A DNA stretch of 64,000 nucleotides from Hyphomicrobiales bacterium (lineage in GTDB: Bacteria > Pseudomonadota > Alphaproteobacteria > Rhizobiales > OSC116), in assembly GCA_013214705.1 (NCBI GenBank), contig JABSRZ010000003.1:62001-126000 (forward strand), written 5' to 3'. Made by a program: the position numbers and the translations under genes. Under the pieces are notes generated by a model that was not told the origin of the DNA, did no database searches, and was given only the letters and a program-made list of their open reading frames with translations. Each line of letters opens with the position of its first letter. Position 1 is the first letter of the stretch. This document shows, piece after piece, positions 25,901 through 34,714 of this stretch.

Positions 25901-26428
25901 CACATGTTGCGCGCGGTCTTTATTTTCCTCGAATAAGGCTTTGTTGATCGGCCCGGCTGGCCCGCCCGAAAGCGCGATAAGCCCGGCGGTGTATTTTTGC
26001 AATATAGCCAGCGGAATGTGCGGGGTTTCATTGTCCGGTGTGTCGAGAAAAGACTGGCTGACCAAGGCCATAAGGTTTTTATAGCCGACTTCATTTTGGG
26101 CAAAAAGCGCAATGGTGGGTATTTCTTTGTTGCGTTGTGACCCAGCTAGGCTTGGCGCGTAAACGCCATCGTCTAATTTAACCGCCAAAGTGACCGCCGT
26201 GATTGGCTGCACAGAGGCTTTGACGCATTTTTCTGAAAATTCTAGTGCGCCGAACAAATTGCCTGAATCGGTTATCGCAACTGCGGGTGCGCCATCTTGC
26301 GCGGCGAGCTGAATGATTTTTTCGACCGGTAATGCGCCCTCGAGCAATGAATAAGCCGAGTGCGTGCGCAAATGAACGAAATTATGCGCATTATTCGGCG
26401 ATTTATTGGGCGAATTAACTTGGTTCAT
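22928..26428 (-). CDS. dnaE: DNA polymerase III alpha subunit
   Basis: DnaE is the replicative polymerase. The 1166-residue protein starts with the PHP domain (FVHLRTHSAYSLLEGAL). The catalytic core follows, with GPGRGSGAGSLVAYSL and the metal-binding aspartates in MPDFDIDFCQDRREEVI. After that come the fingers (FDFLGLKTLTV), the helix-hairpin-helix part, an OB domain near residues 985-1070 and the C-terminal region. Length is normal for the DnaE1 type. It lies downstream of lolD in the conserved proS-lolC/E-lolD-dnaE order. Confidence 0.97.
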   Translation of the reverse strand: MNQVNSPNKSPNNAHNFVHLRTHSAYSLLEGALPVEKIIQLAAQDGAPAVAITDSGNLFGALEFSEKCVKASVQPITAVTLAVKLDDGVYAPSLAGSQRNKEIPTIALFAQNEVGYKNLMALVSQSFLDTPDNETPHIPLAILQKYTAGLIALSGGPAGPINKALFEENKDRAQHVFEILSSIFPNRFYIELQRHNLPEEITVETALIKLAYDNDIPLVATNECFFIKPQDYKAHDALICISQSTVVGADDRLRLSPEHYFKSGQEMVKLFDDLPEAIENTQLIARRCHFRPHTREPILPNFTGSSGKDAQKAEAEALTKDARKGLKKRLEFHGPAEGFTEKDYYNRLDFELKIINDMQFPGYFLIVSDFIKWSKDNHIPVGPGRGSGAGSLVAYSLTITGLDPLMWGLLFERFLNPERVSMPDFDIDFCQDRREEVINYVQKKYGFDQVAQIITFGKLQARAVLRDVGRVLQMPYGQVDRLCKLVPNAPGSAMTLAQAIAAEPKLRQERDAEEIVAQLLEIGQNLEGLYRHASTHAAGVVIGDRPLSQLVPLYRDPRSEMPVTQFNMKWVEPAGLVKFDFLGLKTLTVLKKTVELLKQRGVEVDLESLPIDNKASYELMTRGQTIGVFQLESSGMRDMLRGLKPDRFEDIIAIVALYRPGPMDNIPAYIARKHGQQKPDFLHPKLEEVLKETHGVIIYQEQVMKIAQLLSGYSLGEADLLRRAMGKKDQAEMDRQRQIFNDGAVANGVDANKADYIFDLVNKFAGYGFNKSHAAAYALVAYQTAYLKANHPVEFMAALMTLDMGNIDKLQIFQQECKQMGIDVLPPDINKSGVEFVVEGNKIRYSLAALKNVGSQAVEAIVAGRKKVSKFKDIAHFAENLNTRHVNKRAVENMIKTGAFDALNPDRAQLFKGLDSIMAFANKSQSDKEIGMIDMFAAMGDEAVSGEKLPLAKTKAWSNIEILEHEKKAAGFYISGHPLDDYSTLLKQMKIIDWEQFTKNILAGGKKSAKLAATITAKQEKRSKKGNKFAFIGLSDASGQYEAVMFGDILEKYEQYMTVGTLIIAHIGADIDGDQIRPRINSVEPLEKQATKSLQTSVKIYLEGKQTVDFIKEQLELGGKGEVSLVVNSEDKQFEVEILLKGQYIMSSERIAALKSLPQVQSIIQN

Positions 26429-26759
26429 TGCTTGGGTCTAGCGGTAATAATTGGTTAAAATTATACTAGACGAAGTGGATTATCAGGTAAACATATATTG
26501 GAAATTATACTTGCACAAAAAGTGTGCCATTGCTCAAAAGAGAAATTCCCCAAATTGAAGTGCCAATCATCACAAACCCAAAAATGTCTTTTACATAGTC
26601 GAAAATAGAAAATATACGCATCACTAGACCTCATAATTATTTTTAACCACCCCATAATGTTCACTATTTGTTCTTTTGTCAATCGAAACTGTATAAGCTG
26701 TGGCCAGACCGCATCCATTATGTAATAAAATGTATTATATCAACCTATTAGCCTGTGGG
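26429..26759. other. 331-bp gap between lolD and dnaE
   Basis: No recognised gene. The only thing I can support is a possible 38-residue membrane peptide on the minus strand (26505-26621), listed separately. The rest is AT-rich and probably holds the dnaE promoter. An 85-codon minus-strand frame over the same stretch has no family resemblance and no ribosome binding site. Confidence 0.6.
26505..26621 (-). CDS. Possible small membrane peptide, 38 residues
   Basis: An ATG at 26621 has GAGG seven bases upstream and opens a 38-codon frame ending in TAA. The product starts MRIFSIFDYVKDIFG and has one hydrophobic segment (about residues 14-30, GFVMIGTSIWGISLL). It lies in the dnaE-lolD gap in the same direction as both. 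I do not recognise a family. A short peptide with one membrane span and a good ribosome binding site is plausible, but chance cannot be excluded. Confidence 0.35.
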   Translation of the reverse strand: MRIFSIFDYVKDIFGFVMIGTSIWGISLLSNGTLFVQV

Positions 26760-27443
26760 TTATTTTTCCACAAGCTTGCCATTTTCTAGCAATATCACTC
26801 TATCCATTTTTTCGGCCAAGGCGATGTTATGGGTGGCAATTAGGGCTGACATTTTCTGTTCACGCGCTAGTTTGTGAAACTGTTCATAGACCTGTTGGGC
26901 GGTTGTGGGGTCTAAATTTCCGGTCGGCTCATCGGCCAAAATCAGCTTGGGGCTGATGGCAAATGCCCGGGCGATGGCAACACGTTGCGCCTCGCCGCCA
27001 GAAAGCTCGGCCGGGAAGTGGTCCAACCTGTGCGCCATGCCCAAACTGGTAAGAATTTCTGCCGCGCGTTTGCTAGATTTTGGTTTCGCATTGCCATTTA
27101 GGCGGAGGGGCACAGCCACATTTTCCAGCGCCGTAAACTCTGGCAACAAATGATGAAACTGGTAAATAAAGCCAATATCATGCCGGCGAATTTCAGTGCG
27201 GGCTTTGTCGTTCAAATCATTACAATTTGCCTCATCAATGGTTATTTGCCCAGCATTTGGCGTGTCTAACAAACCAGCTATATGCAATAAGGAGGATTTT
27301 CCGCTGCCAGATTGGCCGACCAAAGCCACCAGCTCACCTTGTTTAATTTCCAGGTCCAAATTTTCGAAAATCAGCAATTGGTTTTTAGCTGTGCCAAACG
27401 CGCGTTTGATATTTTTAAGGGATAATATTGTTTTAGCGGTCAT
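26760..27443 (-). CDS. lolD: Lipoprotein-releasing ABC ATPase LolD
   Basis: LolD powers the LolCDE complex that extracts mature lipoproteins from the inner membrane for transfer to LolA. The 227-residue ATPase has Walker [10 protein letters not shown], the MacB/LolD-type signature [15 protein letters not shown] and Walker [13 protein letters not shown]. The Q-loop context [20 protein letters not shown] is typical of LolD. It lies 22 bp behind its membrane partner. Confidence 0.96.
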   Translation of the reverse strand: MTAKTILSLKNIKRAFGTAKNQLLIFENLDLEIKQGELVALVGQSGSGKSSLLHIAGLLDTPNAGQITIDEANCNDLNDKARTEIRRHDIGFIYQFHHLLPEFTALENVAVPLRLNGNAKPKSSKRAAEILTSLGMAHRLDHFPAELSGGEAQRVAIARAFAISPKLILADEPTGNLDPTTAQQVYEQFHKLAREQKMSALIATHNIALAEKMDRVILLENGKLVEK

Positions 27444-27465
27444 ATAAATTCTTTTACTAATAAGG

Positions 27466-28746
27466 CTATTCGAAACGCAAAGCTTTTACGGGGTCGGTTT
27501 TTGCAGCGCGATATGAGGGGTAAACCGTGGCTAGTAATGACAAAATAAGCGAAACCCCAACGATGGAGGTGATTTCACCAACGTGCATTTTGGCAGGCAA
27601 TTCAGATAGGAAATACAATTCTGGTGAGAATAAAGCCGTGTCGGTTAAGGCCTCGAAAAAACTACGAATCGATTCGATGTTAACGCAAACCAACACGCCA
27701 AGTAGCAAGCCAAACAAAGTGCCAGCAATGCCAATTAAGCCGCCGGTCATAAAAAACACCCGTTGCACAGAGCCGCGCCCTGCCCCCATGGTGCGCAAAA
27801 TGGCGATGTCGTGAATTTTGTCTTTTACCAGCATAATCATCCCCGAAATGATGTTAAACGAGGCGATGATGATGATCAGCATCAGAATGATGAACATGAC
27901 ATTGCGCTCGACTTTAAGCGCGCTGAACAATGCGCCATTGCTTTGTTGCCAATCGACCATATACAGGCCAATGTCGTTAGCGGTCGCCAGGCGGAAAATC
28001 TCGGTTTTGATAAAGTCGATGTCATCTGGATCTTCGGTCATCACTTCGACAGCGGATGCTTTGCCCTCTTTGTTAAAATATAGTTGCGCTTCGGCAAATG
28101 GCATTAAAACTATTTGGCTATCAAAGCGGCTTTCGCCGACTTCAAAAATGGCCGCAACCGTATAATTTTTTTGCCGTGGTGATGTGCCAAACGGTGTGAC
28201 AGAACCATTGGGCGATATAAGGTTGATGGCGTCGCCAACATTTACCCCAAATTTGGCTGCCATGCGGCTACCGATGGCAATGTTGTCGCTTGCATCAAAC
28301 CCATCAATGCTGCCAAAGATAATTTTTTCGTATATCAGCGGGAAATCTTTTATATCTTGCTCACGCATGCCGCGCACATAAACCCCACTATTGGCACTGA
28401 TGCCAGAGGCCAGCACTTGGCCATCGACCACTGGCGCGACATTGGTAACGCCCTCAATAGAGCGGACAAAATTGGCCACCTCATCAAATTCTGGCATATC
28501 GACACTGATGCCAGTGAGCACAATATGGCCGTTCATGCCTAGTATTTTAGAGGTTAATTCGGCGCGAAAGCCATTCATTACCGACATGACGATGATGAGG
28601 GTGGCGACCCCCAACATGATGCCAACAAATGAAAAACCAGAAATAACCGAAATAAAGCCATCTCGCTTTTTGCCTTTTATATAACGATATGCCAGCAAGC
28701 GTTCGAAATTGCCGAATGGTTTATTCTGACCTTTTTCAATTGTCAT
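27466..28746 (-). CDS. lolE: Lipoprotein-releasing permease LolC/LolE
   Basis: The membrane subunit of the lipoprotein-releasing transporter. The 426-residue protein has a cytosolic start FERLLAYRYIKGKKRDGFISV, an N-terminal membrane helix (VGIMLGVATLIIVMSVMNGF), a periplasmic domain of about 220 residues, and three C-terminal helices ending VYPSYRAAKTDPVKALRFE. Alphaproteobacteria have one LolC/E-type protein (often annotated LolC, LolE or LolF), presumably a homodimer; only one is present here. It follows proS by 27 bp. Confidence 0.94.
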   Translation of the reverse strand: MTIEKGQNKPFGNFERLLAYRYIKGKKRDGFISVISGFSFVGIMLGVATLIIVMSVMNGFRAELTSKILGMNGHIVLTGISVDMPEFDEVANFVRSIEGVTNVAPVVDGQVLASGISANSGVYVRGMREQDIKDFPLIYEKIIFGSIDGFDASDNIAIGSRMAAKFGVNVGDAINLISPNGSVTPFGTSPRQKNYTVAAIFEVGESRFDSQIVLMPFAEAQLYFNKEGKASAVEVMTEDPDDIDFIKTEIFRLATANDIGLYMVDWQQSNGALFSALKVERNVMFIILMLIIIIASFNIISGMIMLVKDKIHDIAILRTMGAGRGSVQRVFFMTGGLIGIAGTLFGLLLGVLVCVNIESIRSFFEALTDTALFSPELYFLSELPAKMHVGEITSIVGVSLILSLLATVYPSYRAAKTDPVKALRFE

Positions 28747-28773
28747 TTAATCACCTTATATTCAATATGTCGC

Positions 28774-30093
28774 TTATTGGGCGCAAAGTTTTGCTATGGC
28801 TTCGTTAACGGGTAGGCTGAGTTTTTCGCCAGTTGCGCGATCTTTAAGCTCGACAGTGCCATCTTTTAACCCGCGTGGGCCAACCACCAATTGCCACGGC
28901 AAGCCAATGAGGTCCATACGGCCAAATTTGCCACCAGCGCGCTCATTGCTATCGTCATATAATACTTCGACGCCGGCATCGGTTAGTTGTTTGTAAATGT
29001 CTTCGCAAGCGTTATCGGTGGCTTCATCGCCGGATTTTAGGTTAATCAAACCGACATTATAAGGCGCGACTTCTGTTGGCCAAATGATGCCATCATCATC
29101 GTGCGAGGCTTCGATGATTGCGCCCAATAAGCGCGATATGCCGACGCCATAAGAACCGGATTGCAAATAGACTTTTTTGCCATCTTTGCCTTGCACATAA
29201 GCGTCTAATACTTCGGAATATTTGGTGCCAAAAAAGAACACTTGGCCGACTTCGATGCCGCGCGCGGTGATTTTTTTGTCATCTGGCACTTTGGCAAATT
29301 CGGCTGCATCATGCACATCTTCGGTAGCGGCGTATTTGCTGGTCCATTGCTCAATGATGGGTGTCAAATCGGCTTTATAGTCGACATTTTCGTCTGGGGT
29401 TGCCATTTCTAAATAATCGCTATGGCAATAAACTTCGCTTTCGCCGGTTTTGGCCAACACGATAAATTCATAGCTAGCTTCGCCACCAATAGGCCCGGTT
29501 TCGGCGCGCATTGGTATGGCAGTTAAGCCCATGCGTTTATAAGTACGCAAATAAGCCACGAACATCCGGTTGAACGATTTCATGCCGTCTTCTTCAGTTA
29601 AATCGAAGCTATAGGCATCTTTCATAAGAAATTCTCGGCCGCGCATAACGCCAAACCGTGGGCGCACTTCATCGCGGAATTTCCACTGGATATGGTATAG
29701 GTTTAGCGGCAAATCTTTGTAGGATTTTAGCCCGGCTGCGGCAATTTGAGTGACCATTTCTTCATTGGTCGGGCCGTAGAGCATTTCGCGGTCATGCCGA
29801 TCGGTTAGGCGCAACATTTCTTTGCCATAGGCCTCATAACGGCCAGATTTTTTCCATAGATCGGCGCTTTGTAGGGTTGGCATCAGCAATTCCACCGCGC
29901 CAGCTCGATTTTGCTCTTCGCGCACAATGTTGGAGATTTTATCCAATACCCGTAAGCCCAGCGGCAACCAGGCAAAAATACCCGATGACATCTGCTTTAT
30001 CATGCCCGCACGCAACATAAGACGATGAGAAATAATTTCGGCTTCTCTGGGGTTTTCTTTTAAAACTGGCAGAAAAAATTCTGATAAACGCAT
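28774..30093 (-). CDS. proS: Prolyl-tRNA synthetase, short alphaproteobacterial form
   Basis: ProS charges tRNA-Pro. From the ATG at 30093 the protein is 439 residues: [15 protein letters not shown], the catalytic-core stretch [19 protein letters not shown], motif 2 [20 protein letters not shown], motif 3 [16 protein letters not shown] and an anticodon-binding domain (GLINLKSGD onward). It has no room for the roughly 180-residue INS editing domain of the standard bacterial enzyme, as usual in alphaproteobacteria, so Ala-tRNA-Pro must be cleared by another protein. A GTG 23 codons upstream is open, but GAAGAGG lies eight bases before 30093. Confidence 0.96.
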   Translation of the reverse strand: MRLSEFFLPVLKENPREAEIISHRLMLRAGMIKQMSSGIFAWLPLGLRVLDKISNIVREEQNRAGAVELLMPTLQSADLWKKSGRYEAYGKEMLRLTDRHDREMLYGPTNEEMVTQIAAAGLKSYKDLPLNLYHIQWKFRDEVRPRFGVMRGREFLMKDAYSFDLTEEDGMKSFNRMFVAYLRTYKRMGLTAIPMRAETGPIGGEASYEFIVLAKTGESEVYCHSDYLEMATPDENVDYKADLTPIIEQWTSKYAATEDVHDAAEFAKVPDDKKITARGIEVGQVFFFGTKYSEVLDAYVQGKDGKKVYLQSGSYGVGISRLLGAIIEASHDDDGIIWPTEVAPYNVGLINLKSGDEATDNACEDIYKQLTDAGVEVLYDDSNERAGGKFGRMDLIGLPWQLVVGPRGLKDGTVELKDRATGEKLSLPVNEAIAKLCAQ

Positions 30094-30345
30094 ATGATCG
30101 ACCTCTTCACTTACTTGACTTAATTCACTGGGCTTTATTCGCTGGGTTTTAACTATTGCCACTATGTTTAACCGCTATATAAAATAATGTGAAGCGGCAA
30201 TTTACAAAAGCCAATAGGATGAGTTTTTAAACACATATTATGGCGATAAAATGGCTGTTTAAAGCGCTGAGATTTCGTTTTTTGGCCAATCTGGGCGAAT
30301 CATCTAACATATGCAAAATTTGATTTTTTGCGGGGTAACGAGAAA

Positions 30346-31674
30346 ATGTTGGAAAAACAATTTAAACTCACTCTTTTAGGCACCGATGTGCGCACCGAAA
30401 TAGTGGCCGGCATCACCACATTTTTAACCATGGCCTATATAGTGATTGTGAACCCTGTGATATTGGCCAATGCCGGTATGGATATGGACGCGGTGTTTGT
30501 GGCAACCTGTGTGGCCGCCGCTGTCGGCACGCTGATAATGGGTTTACTGGCCAATTACCCCATTGCGTTGGCACCGGGCATGGGGTTAAACGCTTATTTT
30601 GCCTTTGTGGTGGTGCCGAGTTTTAATGGCTCGTGGCAAATTGCGTTGGGCTGTGTATTTTTATCAGGCATGGTGTTTTTGGCGCTGTCGATCACCCCAG
30701 CAAGATCCTGGCTTATCAACTCGATACCAAAGTCGTTAAAAATGGCCATTGGCGCTGGCATCGGTTTGTTTTTGGCGTTTATTGGCATGCAAAGTGCTGG
30801 CATTGTGGTCAACAACCCAGCCACATTGGTTGGCTTGGGAGATTTTGCCTCTGCTAGTGTATTACTGGCTTGTTTGGGTTTACTAATCATTGCGGTGTTG
30901 CATAATTTCAAGGTAAAAGGCGCGATTTTAATCGCCATTTTGGCCATCACCGTTATCGCGATATTATTGGGCATTCAGGACTATAATGGCATATTATCGC
31001 CAGTGCCCTCTATAGCGCCGACATTTTTACAAATGGACATTGCCGGGGCTTTAACCGCTGGGGCGTTCACCATTATCTTTACCTTTTTATTGGTCGATAT
31101 ATTGGACACGGCAGGCACTTTGGTGGCGGTGGCGCATAGTGCCAAACTGACTGATGAGGATGGCAAATTGCCCAGACTAGGCGGCGCGTTATTGGCCGAT
31201 AGTGGCGCGACATTGATTGGCTCGGTATTTGGCACATCGACCACCACAAGTTTTGTTGAGAGCGCTTCTGGCGTGCAGTCTGGCGGGCGCAGCGGCCTCA
31301 CAGCGGTGGTTGTGGCGATATTGTTTTTATTGGCGCTGTTTTTTAGCCCGTTGGTGAAAACCATACCGGCCTATGCCACCGCACCGGCGCTTATATTTGT
31401 GGCCTGTCTGATGGCGCGTAGCATTAAAGATATAGATTGGGATGACGTAACCGAATATGTACCCGCCATGGTGACGATGATTGCCATGCCGTTGACTTAT
31501 TCTATTGCCACCGGCATTGGGCTGGGGTTCATAGCTTACTTTTTGCTGAAATTATTTACTGGCAAGTTTAGCCACATAAACCCGGCGGTGATGGTGATTA
31601 GCTTGTTGTTTTTCTTAAAACTATTGTTTGAGCATAGCTTAATGGCCAGAGACATTATTGATGCGATTTTCTAG
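30346..31674 (+). CDS. NCS2-family purine permease (AzgA type)
   Basis: A 442-residue inner-membrane nucleobase permease of the guanine/hypoxanthine/adenine branch. Features are TDVRTEIVAGITTFLTMAYI at the first helix, GMGLNAYFAFVV (the conserved substrate-site part of TM3), FTFLLVDILDTAGTLVAVA and FGTSTTTSFVESASGV, all typical of AzgA/PurP-like proteins. About 12-14 membrane segments. I use the ATG at 30346; a TTG six codons upstream is also open. It is divergent from proS, and the last 12 coding bases with the stop are repeated just downstream (see 31663-31704). Confidence 0.92.
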   Translation: MLEKQFKLTLLGTDVRTEIVAGITTFLTMAYIVIVNPVILANAGMDMDAVFVATCVAAAVGTLIMGLLANYPIALAPGMGLNAYFAFVVVPSFNGSWQIALGCVFLSGMVFLALSITPARSWLINSIPKSLKMAIGAGIGLFLAFIGMQSAGIVVNNPATLVGLGDFASASVLLACLGLLIIAVLHNFKVKGAILIAILAITVIAILLGIQDYNGILSPVPSIAPTFLQMDIAGALTAGAFTIIFTFLLVDILDTAGTLVAVAHSAKLTDEDGKLPRLGGALLADSGATLIGSVFGTSTTTSFVESASGVQSGGRSGLTAVVVAILFLLALFFSPLVKTIPAYATAPALIFVACLMARSIKDIDWDDVTEYVPAMVTMIAMPLTYSIATGIGLGFIAYFLLKLFTGKFSHINPAVMVISLLFFLKLLFEHSLMARDIIDAIF

Positions 31675-31704
31675 ACTGGATTGACGCTATTTTCTAAACT
31701 GGTT
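31663..31704 (+). repeat. Imperfect tandem duplication of the permease gene end
   Basis: The last four codons and stop of the NCS2 permease (GATGCGATTTTCTAG, then ACTGG) are followed six bases after that by GACGCTATTTTCTAA with ACTGG again. Each copy reads Asp-Ala-Ile-Phe-stop, with changes only at synonymous positions. The second copy is untranslated. The segment then runs into the leader of the LRR gene. Confidence 0.7.
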
Positions 31705-31751
31705 AATTTGTGTTAATCTGCGCCCTATAAATGATTCAAAAGGAGGAGAAT

Positions 31752-32513
31752 ATGATAGATCTGCTAAAAATAATTATACGTTTGTCTGCCTTTTTTGGGC
31801 TTATATTAAGTAGTACGGCCTACGCCGATGTGGCAACTGACCAAAGGGATGCACGGGAAATAGTTGCCGATACCATTGCCAGTGGGGCGACTTTGTTGCG
31901 TTTGGTTGGGCAGAATGAATTAACCGCGCTACCCAAACAAGTTGTTAATGCGAAACAGGTTTTGGTTTTGGAGTTATCGGAGAATAAATTAGGTGACATA
32001 TCTGCGCTAACTGGCCTCACCAGATTGGAATATTTAGTTTCTAATTTTACCGAAATTACCGATATATCAAGCTTAAGTGGGTTAACTGAGCTTAGATATT
32101 TGACGCTGCGTGAGGCTAGAATTGTCGACATCTCGGCGTTAAAAAACCTAACCAATTTAACCCAATTGCGGTTATATTCTAATGAAATAACTGACATTTC
32201 TGTTTTGGCTGGGCTAACCAAGCTCGAAGAATTGGACATTTCGTTCAACCAAATCACAGACATTTCGGTTTTGCAAAATCTACAAAATTTGAAAAAATTA
32301 CATATATCGCACATGCAAGTTGATAATTTGGACAGCATTGCCAAACTGCCGTTGCTAGAGGAGATTGATATTGGCTATAGCGGGTTTGAAAATTTGGCTG
32401 CTTTGCTAAATCTAAACAATCTGAAAACAATATTTATCGAAATGAGCCGGGTGAAAGACAAGCAAGTGGTCGATCAATTATATGCCAAGGGCGTGCGGAT
32501 TGTTTTTTATTAG
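31752..32513 (+). CDS. Exported leucine-rich repeat protein
   Basis: A 253-residue protein with an N-terminal signal peptide (hydrophobic IIIRLSAFFGLILSSTA, likely cleavage after AYA) followed by about seven leucine-rich repeats of 22 residues. The consensus ITDISxLxxLTxLxxLxLxx matches the internalin-like class. The repeats take nearly the whole mature protein, with no membrane anchor or enzymatic domain. The ATG at 31752 has an AGGAGG ribosome binding site, the strongest one I noticed in the window. It lies 77 bp after the NCS2 permease gene and converges on ychJ with a 4-bp overlap. Its role is unknown; a periplasmic or surface protein-binding function is the usual inference. Confidence 0.85.
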   Translation: MIDLLKIIIRLSAFFGLILSSTAYADVATDQRDAREIVADTIASGATLLRLVGQNELTALPKQVVNAKQVLVLELSENKLGDISALTGLTRLEYLVSNFTEITDISSLSGLTELRYLTLREARIVDISALKNLTNLTQLRLYSNEITDISVLAGLTKLEELDISFNQITDISVLQNLQNLKKLHISHMQVDNLDSIAKLPLLEEIDIGYSGFENLAALLNLNNLKTIFIEMSRVKDKQVVDQLYAKGVRIVFY

Positions 32514-32935
32514 GTTATGGACACATCGCCATCTAGATATTTCCAACTGCCATTAGTTTTAATGAAGTGACTGGTTTCGTGATGGGTGTGGATGGTTCCG
32601 AGGCTTTTATAGCTGACTTTAAATTCCACACTGGCTTCAGTATGTTTGCGCGTGCCGCCAGATTTAGCGATGATTTTTAGGCCTAAATATGTGGTGGTGC
32701 GGCAATTTTCGGCAATTTGCTCGGAGCTTAAAGCCGCTTTAGTCTCGTCAGCCTTTGTTTCATCGACACATGTTGCCAATAAATAGCCGACCTCGCCCAG
32801 AGCAAAAGCCGTGTAACGGCTGCGCATCAATGCCTCTGCAATTGGCGGCGTTTTACTGCCTGAAATATAGCGGCCGCAGCATTTTTGATAGGTTCGGGGC
32901 AAACCACATGGGCATGAACTAGCGTGTTTAGGCAT
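32510..32935 (-). CDS. ychJ: YchJ-family protein (SEC-C zinc motif)
   Basis: A 141-residue protein of the UPF0225/YchJ family. The N-terminal SEC-C-type zinc motif CPCGLPRTYQKCCG is followed by the family signature AEALMRSRYTAFALGEVGYLL and by a cystatin/NTF2-like beta domain ending HETSHFIKTNGSWKYLDGD. The molecular function is not established. It overlaps the start of its neighbour DUF1467 by 8 bp on the same strand and may be translated with it. Confidence 0.9.
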   Translation of the reverse strand: MPKHASSCPCGLPRTYQKCCGRYISGSKTPPIAEALMRSRYTAFALGEVGYLLATCVDETKADETKAALSSEQIAENCRTTTYLGLKIIAKSGGTRKHTEASVEFKVSYKSLGTIHTHHETSHFIKTNGSWKYLDGDVSIT

Positions 32936-33203
32936 AATCTTTAAAATCTGGCATAAACGGGTAATCGGCTAAAGTGAAGCCACTATACTCGATGACCCAA
33001 TAAATAAATGCCGTCACAATGGCCGCAACCAAGGTAACCCACATGAATTTGCGCCACAAATGAATGGTGTGCGGCGCGCCAGCTGGCGTGCCTTTGACAA
33101 TGTGGCCGGCTTCTTCTTGAGATTTCACCCCGATATTGGCCATGGCGACAAAACTGACCCACCAAATGACAAAAAACACTGCAATGACTGTAATTAGCGA
33201 CAT
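32928..33203 (-). CDS. DUF1467 family membrane protein
   Basis: A 91-residue inner-membrane protein with two membrane segments (about residues 4-22 and 53-73). The linker contains KSQEEAGHIVKGTPAGAP, the recognisable DUF1467 stretch. The family is essentially alphaproteobacterial and is usually found, as here, between methylmalonyl-CoA epimerase and proS. The function is unknown. It begins 1 bp after mce ends. Confidence 0.9.
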   Translation of the reverse strand: MSLITVIAVFFVIWWVSFVAMANIGVKSQEEAGHIVKGTPAGAPHTIHLWRKFMWVTLVAAIVTAFIYWVIEYSGFTLADYPFMPDFKDYA

Positions 33204-33204
33204 G

Positions 33205-33609
33205 TTATACCTGTTCTAACTCGATGAGAGTTCCATTAAAATCTTTGGGGTGCAGAAATATGACTGGTTTGCCATGTGCGCCGGTTTTGGGCAGGCCATC
33301 GCCTAATATTCTGGCGCCTGCTGCCACCAACTTTTGGCTTGCGGTGGTTATATCTTCGACTTCATAACAAATATGATGCATACCGCCAGCTGGGTTTTTG
33401 GCTAAAAAACTGGCAATAGGTGAGGTTTCATCTATAGGTTCTAGCAATTCTATTTTGCTGTTGGGCAAATTTACAAACACCACATTTACCCCATGTTCGG
33501 CAAGTTGTTGCACCTCACTTACCTCAGCGCCCAATACATGCTTGTATAATTTTGTGGCATCATTTAAATTTGTAACTGCAATAGCCACATGGTTTAATCG
33601 ACCGATCAT
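33205..33609 (-). CDS. mce: Methylmalonyl-CoA epimerase
   Basis: The enzyme epimerises methylmalonyl-CoA between the (S) and (R) forms, linking propionyl-CoA breakdown to succinyl-CoA. The 134-residue vicinal-oxygen-chelate protein has metal ligands in LNHVAIAV (His7), GMHHICYEV and GTLIELEQ, plus LPNSKIELLEP and KPVIFLHPKDFNG. Length is normal. It is upstream of DUF1467 and divergent from the DUF2157 gene. Confidence 0.95.
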   Translation of the reverse strand: MIGRLNHVAIAVTNLNDATKLYKHVLGAEVSEVQQLAEHGVNVVFVNLPNSKIELLEPIDETSPIASFLAKNPAGGMHHICYEVEDITTASQKLVAAGARILGDGLPKTGAHGKPVIFLHPKDFNGTLIELEQV

Positions 33610-33685
33610 AAATATTCCAACTCATTGCGATTTGTGCGAGATTGTCCTATATTTATAACGGATTTACAAAGAGATAAATTAAAAA

Positions 33686-34714
33686 ATGATTTTTTTTAAA
33701 CGATTCGAACTGGCAACGACTGAAATTATCAACCAATTGTGGCAGAACGACTATTTAAACACGCCTGCGCGCAACGCCGCTATTGAAATTACATCGGCAC
33801 CACTGGCCATAAAAACATGGCTTGAACGGTTGTTATTGGCGTTTGCAATATTATTTTTAATCGCTGGCATAATGTTGTTTTTTGCGTTTAATTGGGCGGA
33901 TATATCGCATATGAATAAAATGATTGGCATATTGAGCTTGATTGGCTTGATGGCGGGGTTAAATTATTATCTGTTGCATTTGGGTAAAACATTTGCCGCC
34001 AATTTAATTTTGCTGGCCAATGCATTCGTTACCGGGGTGTTTATGGCGGTATATGGCCAAGCCTACCAAACTGGTGCAGATAGTTATACGCTGTTTTTAA
34101 CGTGGGCGATTATGATTTTGCCATGGGCGATTATGGCGCGATATTTGGCTTTATGGGTGATGTGGATATTGGTTTGCAACATAGCGATGTGGACCTGGTG
34201 GGAATTGGGCATTTATCCTGAATTTTTTGCGCCTCGGCATTTGCCAATATTTTTGGCGGTGTTTCATATGGCCATGTATGTCATCATGTTAATTGCGGTC
34301 AGCAAACGACAAAACTGGGCAGATAAAAAATGGATGAAACTGCTATTGTCTATCGGTATATTTGCGCCATTGAGCATCTATATTATGCAAGCCATCAACC
34401 AATATAAGTTTGAAAGTTTAGATGGCGGCTTTGCCATCAGTATGATTTTGCTGGTGATATCCTATATATTTGTACGGTGGATTAAAAAATCCTTATCTGA
34501 ATATAGTGTGGCATTCTTTTGCGCCATTGCCATTTTACTGCTGGCCATCACCAAAACAGTCGATGAATTTACCCCCGGCACCGAGTTTGAAATATTTGGC
34601 TTTTTAATCAACGCGTTGGCGGTTATTGCGCTGTTTTTCTATGCTTATAAATATTATCGAGAAGCCAGCCTGCATTTTGTGGTCAAAAAATCGCTGAAAA
34701 CGGAGGCCGAATGA
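33686..34714 (+). CDS. DUF2157-type multi-span membrane protein
   Basis: A 342-residue protein with a cytosolic N-terminal part of about 45 residues, then about nine to ten membrane helices starting at LLLAFAILFLIAGIMLFFAFNW. The segment order and the FAFNWADISHMNK turn fit the DUF2157 family. It is the first of three genes with 4-bp ATGA overlaps (DUF2157, DUF4401, GDYXXLXY), a known conserved trio of unknown function. The start at 33686 has no strong ribosome binding site (AGAGATAAAT region). Confidence 0.8.
   Translation: MIFFKRFELATTEIINQLWQNDYLNTPARNAAIEITSAPLAIKTWLERLLLAFAILFLIAGIMLFFAFNWADISHMNKMIGILSLIGLMAGLNYYLLHLGKTFAANLILLANAFVTGVFMAVYGQAYQTGADSYTLFLTWAIMILPWAIMARYLALWVMWILVCNIAMWTWWELGIYPEFFAPRHLPIFLAVFHMAMYVIMLIAVSKRQNWADKKWMKLLLSIGIFAPLSIYIMQAINQYKFESLDGGFAISMILLVISYIFVRWIKKSLSEYSVAFFCAIAILLLAITKTVDEFTPGTEFEIFGFLINALAVIALFFYAYKYYREASLHFVVKKSLKTEAE

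Noticed and set aside
26461-26718. An 85-codon minus-strand frame in the lolD-dnaE gap
   Set aside because: No ribosome binding site, composition rich in Trp, Cys and His as in chance frames, and no family resemblance.
30094-30345. Purine riboswitch before the NCS2 permease
   Set aside because: No three-way-junction core could be seen in the 252-bp gap.
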